Source: Rahnella woolbedingensis | GTDB taxonomy: Bacteria > Pseudomonadota > Gammaproteobacteria > Enterobacterales > Enterobacteriaceae | DNA length: 64,000 nt | NCBI RefSeq assembly: GCF_003602095.1 | Contig: NZ_RAHH01000004.1 | Location: 184,012 to 248,011, forward strand | Direction: 5' to 3' | In this document: piece by piece, positions 9,653 to 17,691 of the stretch | Layout: each line of letters begins with the position of its first letter | Numbering within the stretch: position 1 is the first letter of the stretch | The notes under the pieces: model-generated | Databases searched by the model: none | Seen by the model: only the letters and a program-made list of their open reading frames with translations | Told to the model about the DNA's origin: nothing | Program-made: the position numbers and the translations under genes

Positions 9653-9792
9653 GCGAGACCAAAAGCGGGCCACCAGCGCCCGCATATATCGACCCAGAAG
9701 CTCTGGAACGTGCAATAGCCGCAGCTCGTAAAATCAGGGAAGCCAACCCGGAAAAGTACAAATCCGTTCCAGCCTCACCGAAACTTTTCTGA
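9649..9792 (+). CDS. Small hypothetical protein, 47 residues
   Basis: An ORF begins at the ATGA overlap with the preceding stop and ends at TGA 9790-9792. The product begins MSETKSGPPAPAYIDPEALE and contains a predicted amphipathic helix (ERAIAAARKIREANPEKY). No family recognised. Support comes from the four-base overlap, consistent codon use and close spacing with its neighbours. Confidence 0.55.
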   Translation: MSETKSGPPAPAYIDPEALERAIAAARKIREANPEKYKSVPASPKLF

Positions 9793-9918
9793 GTGAAGAA
9801 TCTGGCAATTTGTACGACTCCGCGCCAGCAGTGGCGCGGCATGGAGATTCTTTAAGAACACAGTAACCGTACTGGTTCTTATTAATACCTGTAGTACCCA
9901 CCATCAACTGGAGGAACA

Positions 9919-10581
9919 TTGAACCATGCAGTAACCAGCCATTACGACAATGGCAGATACCACCTTATTAACTCAGCTAACTACACCTTCGACGACAACA
10001 CGTATAGCCTGAACTTCAAACCTGACAGCAAACGCCATGCGCCGATCCGTCAGGAGATAATCGACAGCTTCATTACCCAGCTCTGCGCGATGCAGTCCCA
10101 TTACAGCAAAATATTCGCCTTCCGGTTCGACCTGTCAGTACCGGTAGGAATGTCCGTCTCAGAGAGTAACAGGCTAATCAGCGACCTGTTTACCCGGTTG
10201 CGTGGCAAGTTCACCGCCAAACGCTGGAGTGGGCAGCCGATTAAGAAATTTGCATATGGCTGGGTTCGTGAACTGGAGAAGGCCAAACAGGTTCATTACC
10301 ACTGCTGGATCGCCTTGCCCCGCTTTCAGGTCAGAGTTGCTGGATTCGGCAACGAGGGCGTATACGGGCTGATAAGCATGTTCTGGAGTGAACTGACAGC
10401 CCAAGCTGGTCGCGCCCACCTATGTGATGGCTCATACACCATCAACCGGGATGACCACTCATCGCTGGTGGAACTGGTTGAGCGTGTCTCCTACCTCGCT
10501 AAAGCGCGTGGAAAATATTCTACCGGGGACGGGCAGCGTATGTTTTCTGCATCAAAGTTGAAAATACTGACCGCTGCTTAA
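9919..10581 (+). CDS. Inovirus Gp2 / YagK-YfjJ family protein
   Basis: A 220-residue protein started at TTG 9919, six bases after a strong GGAGGAA ribosome site. It has the features of the YagK/YfjJ C-terminal domain family: FAFRFDLSVP, a charged helix, then VHYHCWIALP with a His-x-His pair at 126/128, and a late conserved stretch VSYLAKARGKYS. The family groups inovirus replication-like Gp2 proteins and genes of E. coli prophages CP4-6 and CP4-57. The HxH pattern suggests a HUH-type nuclease relative, but activity is not shown. It ends 216 bases before the convergent serine recombinase. Confidence 0.75.
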   Translation: MNHAVTSHYDNGRYHLINSANYTFDDNTYSLNFKPDSKRHAPIRQEIIDSFITQLCAMQSHYSKIFAFRFDLSVPVGMSVSESNRLISDLFTRLRGKFTAKRWSGQPIKKFAYGWVRELEKAKQVHYHCWIALPRFQVRVAGFGNEGVYGLISMFWSELTAQAGRAHLCDGSYTINRDDHSSLVELVERVSYLAKARGKYSTGDGQRMFSASKLKILTAA

Positions 10582-10797
10582 CCGGGTTCGCCTCTACCGG
10601 GCAATCCATACGCACAAGAAAAATATCTGGGTCATTTCCCATGACAAATTTGTCTCCAGCAGGCGCACCAACGCCCACAGCGATCCACACGCCGCCGGTT
10701 TTCTCACATTAAACAGGCAATAAAAATCCCCGCACATGGCGAGGATCTCAATACGCCCGACCGTCTTAGGTCGGTGCTTTGGATTGTGGACGGCGGA

Positions 10798-11430
10798 TTA
10801 GCCAGTGATAGCGGTATCTTTTAGACTCTTGCTCACTTTGGCAACCGTCGCACGGGAACAGTTCACCGTTTCCATGATATCACTGTACGACATACCCGCT
10901 TTCAGCAGTCTGGCGATCTTCTCGTTGCGCTGGGCGTCTTCCGGGCGACCTTTGTATTTGCCAGCCTCCTTCGCCTTGCTGATTCCTTGCTCCTGACGGC
11001 GTTTACGGTCGGTGTAGTCCTTACGTGCAATGGCGGCGAGCATATCCAACATCATCCCGTTCAATGCTTCCAGCATACGGTTAGTAAACTCATCGCCGGA
11101 CTGGATTAGCTGGTGGCTGGTAGGTAAGTCTAACGCTACAACCCTGATCCCCTTGTTGCTGATGGTCTGCCGCAATACCTGCCAGTCGTCCGTCTTTAAG
11201 CGGCTCAGGCGGTCTACCTGCTCCACAAGCAATACGTCATCCTTCTGTGCGATATCCAGCAACCGGAACAACTCAGGGCGCTGCAAAGACGCTCCCGACT
11301 CGTTCTCTGTGAAATAGGTGGCGATGGTCATACCCTTAGAATGAGCGAACTCATCAAGCTGCTCTCTGGCGCGTGATGCGTTCTGCTCTTTAGTCGAGGC
11401 TCTGAGGTAAGCATAAACACGTGATGTCAT
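10798..11430 (-). CDS. Serine recombinase (resolvase/invertase family)
   Basis: A 210-residue small serine recombinase. The catalytic N-terminal domain has the nucleophile Ser12 in YLRASTKEQ and the EQVDRLSRL motif at about 70-78. The C-terminal helix-turn-helix lies at about 168-195 (AGMSYSDIMETVNCSRATVAKV). Size and domain order match Tn3/Pin-type resolvases. Three copies of an 11-mer lie directly upstream and could be its res or operator sites. Possible roles are multimer resolution, inversion of a nearby segment, or autoregulation; no inverted pair flanking a gene was found. Confidence 0.88.
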   Translation of the reverse strand: MTSRVYAYLRASTKEQNASRAREQLDEFAHSKGMTIATYFTENESGASLQRPELFRLLDIAQKDDVLLVEQVDRLSRLKTDDWQVLRQTISNKGIRVVALDLPTSHQLIQSGDEFTNRMLEALNGMMLDMLAAIARKDYTDRKRRQEQGISKAKEAGKYKGRPEDAQRNEKIARLLKAGMSYSDIMETVNCSRATVAKVSKSLKDTAITG

Positions 11431-11459
11431 GGCGGTGTCCCTTATTAGTCTGTTTTTAG

Positions 11460-11528
11460 TGGTTCAATAATAACAGTCTATTAAGAGTGGTTCAATAAGT
11501 GTTTTTCCCGGCCTGACTGGTTCAATAA
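11460..11528. repeat. Three 11 bp iterons upstream of the serine recombinase
   Basis: TGGTTCAATAA occurs at 11460-11470, 11488-11498 and 11518-11528, that is, every 28-30 bases. The block begins 30 bases upstream of the recombinase start. Spacing of about three helical turns puts the copies on one face of the DNA, as expected for a res site or operator array. Confidence 0.7.
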
Positions 11529-11540
11529 ACCAGTGCCTAT

Positions 11541-11666
11541 TTAGGTATACCCAAACGATACTTGGTTGGATGACTGAGACTGGCATATAATTACAGATAC
11601 GGGTTTACGATCGCTGATACCGGTCATGAAGTCGTTAAATTCATTTAGGCCTTCCTCGATTGCCAT
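11541..11666 (-). CDS. Possible 41-residue protein downstream of the AbiJ-like gene
   Basis: A minus-strand frame begins MAIEEGLNEFNDFMTG and ends VSFGYT. The frame stays open upstream of this ATG for about 16 more codons, where there is a GGAGG but no standard start. It is on the same strand as the AbiJ-like gene, 114 bases after it. No family recognised; coding status is uncertain. Confidence 0.25.
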   Translation of the reverse strand: MAIEEGLNEFNDFMTGISDRKPVSVIICQSQSSNQVSFGYT

Positions 11667-11780
11667 CAGATGTTCTGCTGTACATCTATTCTGGTTTCCT
11701 CCATTTAAAATCTCTCATTATTGTTTTTAATCGATAATCCTCTGCTAATGTTGGTTCTGCATCAGAATGGAGGTGTCAGT

Positions 11781-12647
11781 CTACTGCGGCAATTCCGACA
11801 ATTTAGCTTTCAGGAAATTGCAAAACGCACTGCATGTAACCAACATAAACTTGGCGTCTGCATAAGAGGGGGGCTCTGACTCATCCGTTAACGCATGGCG
11901 AATACCGCCACTGTCGCTGGTATAACCATATAACTGTAGAAAGGCGCGCTTTAAAGCGGGATGAAAAGAGCATGTTTTTTCGAGTTCTGTTAGTGCATCA
12001 CTGAACTTTTTCGTGTTGGTGCCAGCTAACGTGTTGCATAAACTTTCTACTGCGGAAATGGATTCTTTAATCGAATTACGATAATCAGGAGATCTGCGGT
12101 CAGATAGCAACGATAATGCTCTCTGGAAATGGGATTTTACAGAGTTCCCGTTTTCTTCAAGGGCTGTCTCTATTGCGTTAATCTCATTATCATCACTGAC
12201 AGCAACAAATTTAGAGCCAACAAATCTATAAGCTGAATTTTCACGTTCAAGCATATGATTAAGAAATTTGTCCGCTTTACTTCTTACGTTATCCGTTAAG
12301 TTGAATTCATTAAATATAAATTCTACAAAATCATATGCTTTCCACCACTTTGTTGAACTGCTCAAAAAAAACTTACGACAGACTGAGAATGCACAATCAT
12401 CCGTCAAGGTTTCTAAGTAATCGTAAGAAAAAAATCGTGGGCATCCATCAAGGGGTAACTTAAAAAAAGTAAACCAAATTCTTCTTGCAACACTATCTAA
12501 CTGAGAATTAGTTTCGTGATTATTTTCATCCCAGAAGCAAACCTGCAATACATTCCACAGTCCATTGCGTAACTCTTCATCCATCGACTCCAGTTGAATG
12601 GCTTTCACTAAAGGGGTGATTCCCATTCTTTGAGAAAACAAGGTCAT
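11781..12647 (-). CDS. AbiJ-like abortive infection protein
   Basis: A 288-residue protein. The N-terminus (FSQRMGITPL, then IQLESMDEELRNGLWNVLQ) fits the AbiJ_NTD4-type domain. The C-terminal region (SIKESISAVESLCNTL, then HPALKRAFLQLYGYTSDSGG followed by IRHALTDE) fits the HEPN-like Abi C-terminal domain found with it. Proteins of this make-up are associated with phage defence, and HEPN domains often act as RNases. The family assignment is from motif memory; the defence role is inferred from family and from its place in a mobile element. A good ribosome site (AGGAAG) precedes the ATG. Its DNA is more AT-rich than the flanking core genes. Confidence 0.7.
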   Translation of the reverse strand: MTLFSQRMGITPLVKAIQLESMDEELRNGLWNVLQVCFWDENNHETNSQLDSVARRIWFTFFKLPLDGCPRFFSYDYLETLTDDCAFSVCRKFFLSSSTKWWKAYDFVEFIFNEFNLTDNVRSKADKFLNHMLERENSAYRFVGSKFVAVSDDNEINAIETALEENGNSVKSHFQRALSLLSDRRSPDYRNSIKESISAVESLCNTLAGTNTKKFSDALTELEKTCSFHPALKRAFLQLYGYTSDSGGIRHALTDESEPPSYADAKFMLVTCSAFCNFLKAKLSELPQ

Positions 12648-13557
12648 CTTTCTTCCTCATGCCATTACCAGTAAGTGTGAATAATGATTGGAATTTCTAT
12701 TGATGTCCATAATTTGAATGGTAAAAGTACCATCCATCCTTGTGAATATGCTGGACTTGTTCAAACCTACGGAATTACCTCGAATAGAATCTTAAAAGTG
12801 CCGAAAGGCCAACAAAAGATAAGTGTAATAATAAATCAATTAATTGATTAATAAGTAGATTCTTTAGAATCATGGCAAAAGAACCAGCTCTTAGAGGGCT
12901 ATCGGTTAAGTACCGCAACCCATGAGCCAGAGGCGTAATCACAAGCAGGATATTTTTCCATCAACCGGTTGCATCTTGATGGGGTATCAATAATCCAGTT
13001 CCAGGGGAAACATCCCTCCCGCTATATGCCCCATGTGATCAGTAGTTAGGTTATAGCTGTCCTATAATCACCTTCTTGCATCGATTCAGCAGTTAATTCC
13101 CATTATTAAATTAAACCACTGGTTTTTTGAACATATAGCAAAATTCCGCCTAAAAAGACCTGTAATCGTTTATCGCAGTTATCCTGGCTATCATGTCAAG
13201 AATAGTAAAAAACCCCGGAGAATCGATTTGACGACCTTGTGGGGCATAAAATAGGCGTAATCAGTAGAATTTAGATGTGTAATGAAGGGGGGCGTGGTAG
13301 CATTAAGTTTCTGGTGATCATGGATCCCAGAAACGAAAAAGCAGCTATCAGGTAAATGGCCTTGGAACCGACACCCGATAGCTGCTCATGCTCCAGTTCA
13401 GAGACTGAAGCGGCTCAACCAAATATTTGCAGATCTGGTTAAGCCGTGCGTAACATTACGGCTAATTGACGCAGATTTCCAGAAGATTTTGCGTTATATC
13501 AAACCTTGCTTACGTCTCTGCTCTGGTTTTATCCGTTATGAAATGGAGTAAACCATT
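12648..13557. other. Long non-coding stretch with clustered hairpins
   Basis: About 900 bases between the divergent AbiJ-like and HTH genes. No solid gene: the longest candidate is a 55-codon frame at 12684-12851 (+) without a ribosome site. The right part (13340-13463) holds three overlapping inverted repeats described separately. The rest has no recognised feature. Confidence 0.6.
13340..13463. repeat. Cluster of three inverted repeats
   Basis: AGCAGCTATC (13340-13349) pairs with GATAGCTGCT (13377-13386). CGGCTCAACCA (13411-13421) pairs with TGGTTAAGCCG (13436-13446), one mismatch. AGCCGT (13442-13447) pairs with ACGGCT (13458-13463). The block lies about 95-220 bases upstream of the HTH gene. 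It could be an origin, a structured RNA or a cis-regulatory region. Confidence 0.5.
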
Positions 13558-14091
13558 ATGACAGCGAAAGATTTTAACCAGCGTAAGGTCACTGACGATT
13601 ACGCACCCGATCAAGCCCGCCAAAAACTAACTTCCTTCTTCGAAAACCATCCAGTTGCCTTGGAAACAGTGCAAACCCTGAATCGCACGCAAGCGTGTGT
13701 TCTTGCTGCACTCTTGGATGATAAATCGATTACAACATCAGGCTACACCATCCCTGCGGATTACGGTGTAAAGCGTGCTTCTGCGGTAATCCACGCATTA
13801 GATAAGGAATATTCATTTCCGATATCGAGTCGTCGTGTCGAAACAGAATCAGATGTTGGCAATCGAACTAAACAGTCACTATTCTTCATTACCCGAGAAG
13901 ACCAAGAACGATTGAAAGTCGAGCCAGAAGTAGTATTCAAAGAACGTCATGATAGTGCCTGCCGTAAGAAGGAAAGCCAGGCGCAGAAAGAGATCAAACG
14001 CTTAGTGAAAGAGTACGGTGAAGATGGGGTTCGCGAGCTTCTTGAGCGCACGGCGAATGATGAAGCCGGCCCAGATTCCAATGCGGGTTAA
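13558..14091 (+). CDS. Helix-turn-helix protein of the element
   Basis: A 177-residue soluble protein. The central part (TQACVLAALLDDKSITTSGY, then YGVKRASAVIHALDKEYSFP) has the layout of an HTH_39-type winged helix found in phage and prophage proteins: a helix, an ITTSGY turn, and a helix selecting an alternative, followed by a beta wing ending FFIT. The C-terminal third is charged and helical. GGAG lies ten bases before the ATG. DNA binding is likely; target unknown. It could control the structured region upstream of it. Confidence 0.55.
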   Translation: MTAKDFNQRKVTDDYAPDQARQKLTSFFENHPVALETVQTLNRTQACVLAALLDDKSITTSGYTIPADYGVKRASAVIHALDKEYSFPISSRRVETESDVGNRTKQSLFFITREDQERLKVEPEVVFKERHDSACRKKESQAQKEIKRLVKEYGEDGVRELLERTANDEAGPDSNAG

Positions 14092-14384
14092 TTAACGCAG
14101 CCAGAACATAGTCGGAGCTTCGGCTCCGGCTACATCTAAGATACTATATAAATAGATTAAGACCTGAACTACCTGCCACTCAGGCAACACCAGATATTTG
14201 AAAATTACAGCGAGGAATTCTCGTTGTCCCCCCAGTATTGTCAGACAGCGGTGAGAACACACCAGCGTGAAAAATAGCCTGCTGAATATTTCCCGGTAAG
14301 TCAGTTACAGACGCAAAGGGGATGGCGGAACCCCTCCGGGGGCGGGATATGGGGTAGCGTAAGCCACTACCCCAGAGAACAATT
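14092..14384. other. Intergenic stretch with two small hairpins
   Basis: No gene seen. A tetraloop hairpin CGGAGC-TTCG-GCTCCG lies at 14113-14128, just after the HTH gene and without a T-run. A second stem GGGGTAG/CTACCCC (14351-14373) follows the end of the minus-strand zinc-ribbon gene. Confidence 0.5.
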
Positions 14385-14987
14385 TTAACGGAAGTCCTTC
14401 ATGGTGAACCTGTGCGCGATATCCTCGGAACTGGTGTAAACCTCTGTTATCATCAATATTGCATTTTTGATGGAAAACTCCACATTGAAATCGACAATCC
14501 CCGATCCGTTCCATCGGTCAGAACTCTGTCCTGATTCAGTCCAGATCACATTATTGCCAGAGAGCTTGCAGTCGAATGAATATTGATTACCATCAGGCGG
14601 ACGATGATAAGAGATTTTAAACACGCCTGCCGGATTAGCTTTTACAGTTTTGATCGTATTTACTTCACGCCCGAACATTCCGCTGATTGCAGCCTTACAA
14701 ACCTGAGCAGCCGTAAAAGGTGCCGTTGAAGCCGGAGCCAGATTTACGGGAGCAGCGGTTTTGAGCCTGATTTCTCCCATTGAGGCCGAAGCGCTTTCCG
14801 TGGATGCATGATTGCTACCTGACGATTTATCATCAGTAAACGCGATCCACCCAGTCCATCCAATTACTGCCAGCAAAAAGACTCCTCTGAGCGGCGAAAT
14901 ATAAGGTTTTTTTACTCCGCAGGATGGGCATACCTTCGCGCTGCTCGAAATGCTATGCCCACATTCACGGCATTTTTTCATTGCCAT
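14385..14987 (-). CDS. Zinc-ribbon membrane protein, unknown function
   Basis: A 200-residue protein. The N-terminus is a zinc ribbon with Cys6, Cys9, Cys20 and Cys23 (CRECG and CPSCG). One membrane segment follows at about 34-50 (GVFLLAVIGWTGWIAF). A Ser/Ala-rich linker then leads to a roughly 110-residue C-terminal domain on the far side of the membrane, with no recognised family. Two ATG codons (MAM) are possible starts; the first has GAGG seven bases upstream. Proteins of this layout occur in prophages and islands of enterobacteria. Confidence 0.7.
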   Translation of the reverse strand: MAMKKCRECGHSISSSAKVCPSCGVKKPYISPLRGVFLLAVIGWTGWIAFTDDKSSGSNHASTESASASMGEIRLKTAAPVNLAPASTAPFTAAQVCKAAISGMFGREVNTIKTVKANPAGVFKISYHRPPDGNQYSFDCKLSGNNVIWTESGQSSDRWNGSGIVDFNVEFSIKNAILMITEVYTSSEDIAHRFTMKDFR

Positions 14988-14996
14988 ATCCGGGCC

Positions 14997-15239
14997 TCAA
15001 TCGTTGACTTCAACAGTCCAGCGACCGCCGCGATCCTTGATGGTGTACTCATACACATCATCGCAGAACACAGTAAAAGCGTTGCTAAAGTGGGCAGGAT
15101 AGACTCCATTCACCTTGTTACATTGATAGTCTGCCGCCTGGATTAAGGCCTTCGCCTCTGCCTTCATTTCCGGCGAACCGTCATCTGCATACGCATTACC
15201 CGCCAACAATCCCAGCACAACCAGAAGTATTTTTTTCAA
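14997..15239 (-). CDS. Small secreted hypothetical protein
   Basis: About 80 residues. The AAGGAG ribosome site (15246-15251) touches the ATG at 15245 but is six bases from TTG 15239, so TTG is the likelier start, giving the classic signal peptide MKKILLVVLGLLAGNAYA cut before ADDGSPEM. The mature part has two Cys residues (YQCNK, VFCDD) that may form a disulfide in the periplasm. Function unknown. It lies nine bases upstream of the zinc-ribbon gene on the same strand and may be co-transcribed with it. Confidence 0.65.
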   Translation of the reverse strand: MKKILLVVLGLLAGNAYADDGSPEMKAEAKALIQAADYQCNKVNGVYPAHFSNAFTVFCDDVYEYTIKDRGGRWTVEVND

Positions 15240-15405
15240 AGTCATCTCCTTGAACAAAATTGAAATAATAAAAAACCTAAGATTTATCTTAACCACGTTG
15301 ATCAATTAATTCGATCTTAAAGGTCAGTATTTTCGATCGAACGAGGTGTAAACTCCGTGTATGAATTGTGAGCAGCGCAAAGTTACCTGAAAGGAGCAGA
15401 TTGGA

Positions 15406-15615
15406 ATGAAGCGGTTTTCTTTGGTTTTTTGCGCTTTATTGGCGTCATTCAGCGCCGTCGCCGGACGGATCACCATGAGTGCACCAGAGCAGTCAACGAC
15501 GGAGAGCGGACAAACATTGTGTATCTACAGCAACTCGATCTACACGTTTACATACGTCACGAAGTCAAAGCATTGTCCGTACAGCAAGACGTTCGATACT
15601 GAGAACGCCGAGTAA
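15406..15615 (+). CDS. Small secreted hypothetical protein, 69 residues
   Basis: A clear signal peptide (MKRFSLVFCALLASFSAVAG) is followed by a short Ser/Thr-rich mature peptide with two Cys residues (TLCIYS, KHCPYS). AAGGAG lies ten bases before the ATG. The gene is divergent from the other small secreted gene and is the last gene before the right end of the element. Small exported Cys proteins of this kind are common cargo in enterobacterial islands; no function is known. Confidence 0.65.
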   Translation: MKRFSLVFCALLASFSAVAGRITMSAPEQSTTESGQTLCIYSNSIYTFTYVTKSKHCPYSKTFDTENAE

Positions 15616-15654
15616 ATCAGGTGCGATTGGTTGATGCGTAGGCGGACTTTATCC

Positions 15655-15686
15655 GGGATACAAAGTGGGATACAGTACGTGATACA
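15655..15686. repeat. Candidate Int arm-type sites, right end
   Basis: GGGATACA at 15655-15662 and 15667-15674, then GTGATACA at 15679-15686, each 12 bases apart. The same octamer and the same 12-base step occur at the left end beside the integrase. Confidence 0.6.
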
Positions 15687-15735
15687 TGACTAACGTGGCG
15701 CTTGATTGCACCAGTGTATTGTTAGAACGAGCCGA

Positions 15736-15751
15736 CTTAACGGTCAACTCC
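15736..15751 (+). repeat. attR core repeat (rnpB 3' fragment)
   Basis: An exact copy of the 16 bp rnpB 3' end sequence at 6850-6865. It marks the right boundary of the element, and the pre-insertion rnpB sequence resumes after it. Confidence 0.9.
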
Positions 15752-15762
15752 CTCGTCAAAAG

Positions 15763-15794
15763 AAAGCCCGCGTAGCTAACACTACGCGGGCTTT
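15763..15794 (+). terminator. Displaced native rnpB terminator
   Basis: A perfect 13 bp stem AAAGCCCGCGTAG/CTACGCGGGCTTT with a six-base loop, directly after attR. Its position relative to the rnpB end fragment is that of the rnpB terminator in other enterobacteria. It is now 8.9 kb from the gene it served. Confidence 0.8.
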
Positions 15795-15828
15795 CGCCTT
15801 TTCCGGTCATCATTCCAACTGCCGATGC

Positions 15829-15925
15829 GTTGGCTACTCTTACTCACCCGAATCACTTACTTCAGTAAGCTCATCGGGATTCATTCGTTTGCCGCCTTCC
15901 TGCAATCTGAATGATTCGGGGACGT
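15829..15925. repeat. Dispersed intergenic repeat (Serratia/Rahnella type)
   Basis: The block containing GATGCGTTGGCTACTC, the internal hairpin CTTACT-TC-AGTAAG (15856-15869) and GCCGCCTTCCTGCAATCTGA resembles a repeat I recall from many intergenic sites in Serratia and Rahnella genomes. A shorter related piece lies at about 18705-18735 upstream of yqjG (GCCTTGATGCAACCCGAATG). Copy number elsewhere cannot be judged here. Confidence 0.5.
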
Positions 15926-15926
15926 T

Positions 15927-16631
15927 CTATACCGGCATATCAATCAGCAGCGCCCGTAATGGTGTAATGGCGGAAACGGTCAGGCTGTTTTCCTGATGAA
16001 TGAATGCGCCATCGCCACAGGCCAGTTTTTGTAGCTCACGGCTGACCGTACCCTGCGCATCAATCTGTCCGTGAATCGATTGCAAATAGGCGCGCGGTCC
16101 ACGTACTGACAGCGTGATTTGCTCACCTGCTCCTAAATCCAGATGATGGATCCACACGTTTTGCCGCAACTGCAGGCTGCCATTTTCCCCGTCCGGTGAC
16201 GCCAGCAGGAAATGCGGGGTGTCCGGCAGCGTCATTTTCTGCGTGAGTGGATTTTCGTGCTCGGGACAGGCATCCAGCCACAACTGCATCCGTGTCAGCG
16301 GCTGACTGGCGCTGGTGTTCAGTTCGCTGTAACTGACATTGGGCTGTGTTGATAATAATGCGGCTTCACCGGCCTGCGCCCGGATGCTGTTACCTGCGCT
16401 GTCGCGGTATTGTGCCGAACCGTGTAACACCAGATTCAGTACATCCACGCGCGGATAAGTGCGCGGCTGGAAACTGGCTCCCGGTGCCAGCACTTCCTGG
16501 TTCAGGACGCGCAGGGATGCATAACCCATCAGCTTGGGGTCAAAATAGTGGCCAAAGGAAAATGTATACCGTGCCTGGAGCCAGCCAAAGTCAGCGGTAC
16601 CGCACTCTTTTGCCGTTCTGCTGGTGATCAT
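15927..16631 (-). CDS. yhaK: Pirin-family bicupin YhaK
   Basis: A 234-residue protein matching E. coli YhaK (233 aa) along its length. It is a bicupin of the pirin family; in E. coli it is cytosolic and has been tied to redox or nitrosative stress, but no substrate is settled. The start is supported by GAGAGG before the ATG. It is divergent from the LysR gene yhaJ with 110 bases between them, so YhaJ probably controls it. Confidence 0.92.
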   Translation of the reverse strand: MITSRTAKECGTADFGWLQARYTFSFGHYFDPKLMGYASLRVLNQEVLAPGASFQPRTYPRVDVLNLVLHGSAQYRDSAGNSIRAQAGEAALLSTQPNVSYSELNTSASQPLTRMQLWLDACPEHENPLTQKMTLPDTPHFLLASPDGENGSLQLRQNVWIHHLDLGAGEQITLSVRGPRAYLQSIHGQIDAQGTVSRELQKLACGDGAFIHQENSLTVSAITPLRALLIDMPV

Positions 16632-16741
16632 GGCGGTCGCCTCTCTTAAAAATTTCGATGTATAAATGGTAAGCGTCTGGACGTGCGATTGTTAGCCAGT
16701 TAATCTGGTCGCTATATTCAAATTTCCTGAAAGAGAAGAGA

Positions 16742-17647
16742 ATGGCTAAGGATCGCGCACTCACACTGGAAGCCTTGCGGGTCATGGATGCGATTGATCG
16801 CCGGGGCAGTTTTGCCGCTGCCGCCGACGAGCTGGGCCGCGTCCCGTCTGCACTGAGCTACACCATGCAGAAGCTGGAAGAAGAGCTGGACGTGGTGTTA
16901 TTTGACCGCTCAGGTCATCGGACAAAATTCACCAACGTTGGCCGCATGTTGCTCGAACGCGGGCGGGTTTTGCTGGAAGCTGCCGATAAGCTGACCGTCG
17001 ATGCCGAAGCCTTAGCGCGCGGCTGGGAAACGCACATTACCATCGTGTGTGAAGCCTTATCGCCTGCCGCACAGTTATTCCCGCTGATTGAGAAGCTGGC
17101 GCTGAAAGCCAATACGCAAGTTTCGCTGATAACCGAAGTGCTGGCCGGAGCGTGGGAGCGTCTGGAGCAGGGGCGTGCGGATATCGTCATTGCGCCCGAT
17201 ATGCATTTCCGGTCTTCTACCGAAATTAACAGCCGCAAGCTGTACAAACTGGTCAGTGTGTATGTGGCCGCACCGGATCATCCGATCCACCAGGAAGCCG
17301 AACCGTTATCCGACGTCAGCCGGGTAAAATATCGCGGCATTGCCGTGGCCGATACCGCCCGTGAACGCCCGGTGCTTACCGTTCAGTTGCTGGATAAACA
17401 ACAGCGCCTGACTGTGAGTACGATTGAAGAAAAACGCAAGGCGCTGCTGGCAGGATTAGGCGTGGCGACGATGCCTTATCCGATGGTCGAGAAAGACATC
17501 GAGGAAGGGCGTCTGCGGGTGGTCAGCGCGGAATATAACCGCGAGACGGATATCATCATGGCGTGGCGTCGTGACAGCATGGGCGAGGCGAAAGCCTGGT
17601 TCCTGCGCGAAATTCCAAAGCTGCTGGCTACGCGCGAACCGAAGTAA
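16742..17647 (+). CDS. yhaJ: LysR-family regulator YhaJ
   Basis: A 301-residue LysR regulator. The N-terminal winged HTH spans about 5-65 (DAIDRRGSFAAAADELGRVP, then SALSYTMQKLEEEL), and the effector-binding domain about 90-295. It lies divergent from yhaK and syntenic with E. coli yhaJ-yhaK. In E. coli YhaJ activates yqjF and yhaK-linked genes in response to aromatic degradation products; yqjF lies 1.2 kb away here, so that link may hold. Confidence 0.92.
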   Translation: MAKDRALTLEALRVMDAIDRRGSFAAAADELGRVPSALSYTMQKLEEELDVVLFDRSGHRTKFTNVGRMLLERGRVLLEAADKLTVDAEALARGWETHITIVCEALSPAAQLFPLIEKLALKANTQVSLITEVLAGAWERLEQGRADIVIAPDMHFRSSTEINSRKLYKLVSVYVAAPDHPIHQEAEPLSDVSRVKYRGIAVADTARERPVLTVQLLDKQQRLTVSTIEEKRKALLAGLGVATMPYPMVEKDIEEGRLRVVSAEYNRETDIIMAWRRDSMGEAKAWFLREIPKLLATREPK

Positions 17648-17691
17648 TTTATGACGCCTTCCCTTTTTACCTGGGGAAGGCGTGAAACCGA

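Noticed and set aside
10757..10774. CCGACC/GGTCGG stem considered as a terminator for the serine recombinase
   Set aside because: Only six pairs and no T-run on either strand.
12684..12851. A 55-codon plus-strand frame (MIGISIDVHNLNGKSTIH...) in the long gap of the element
   Set aside because: No ribosome site, no recognised family and weak codon bias; kept as non-coding.
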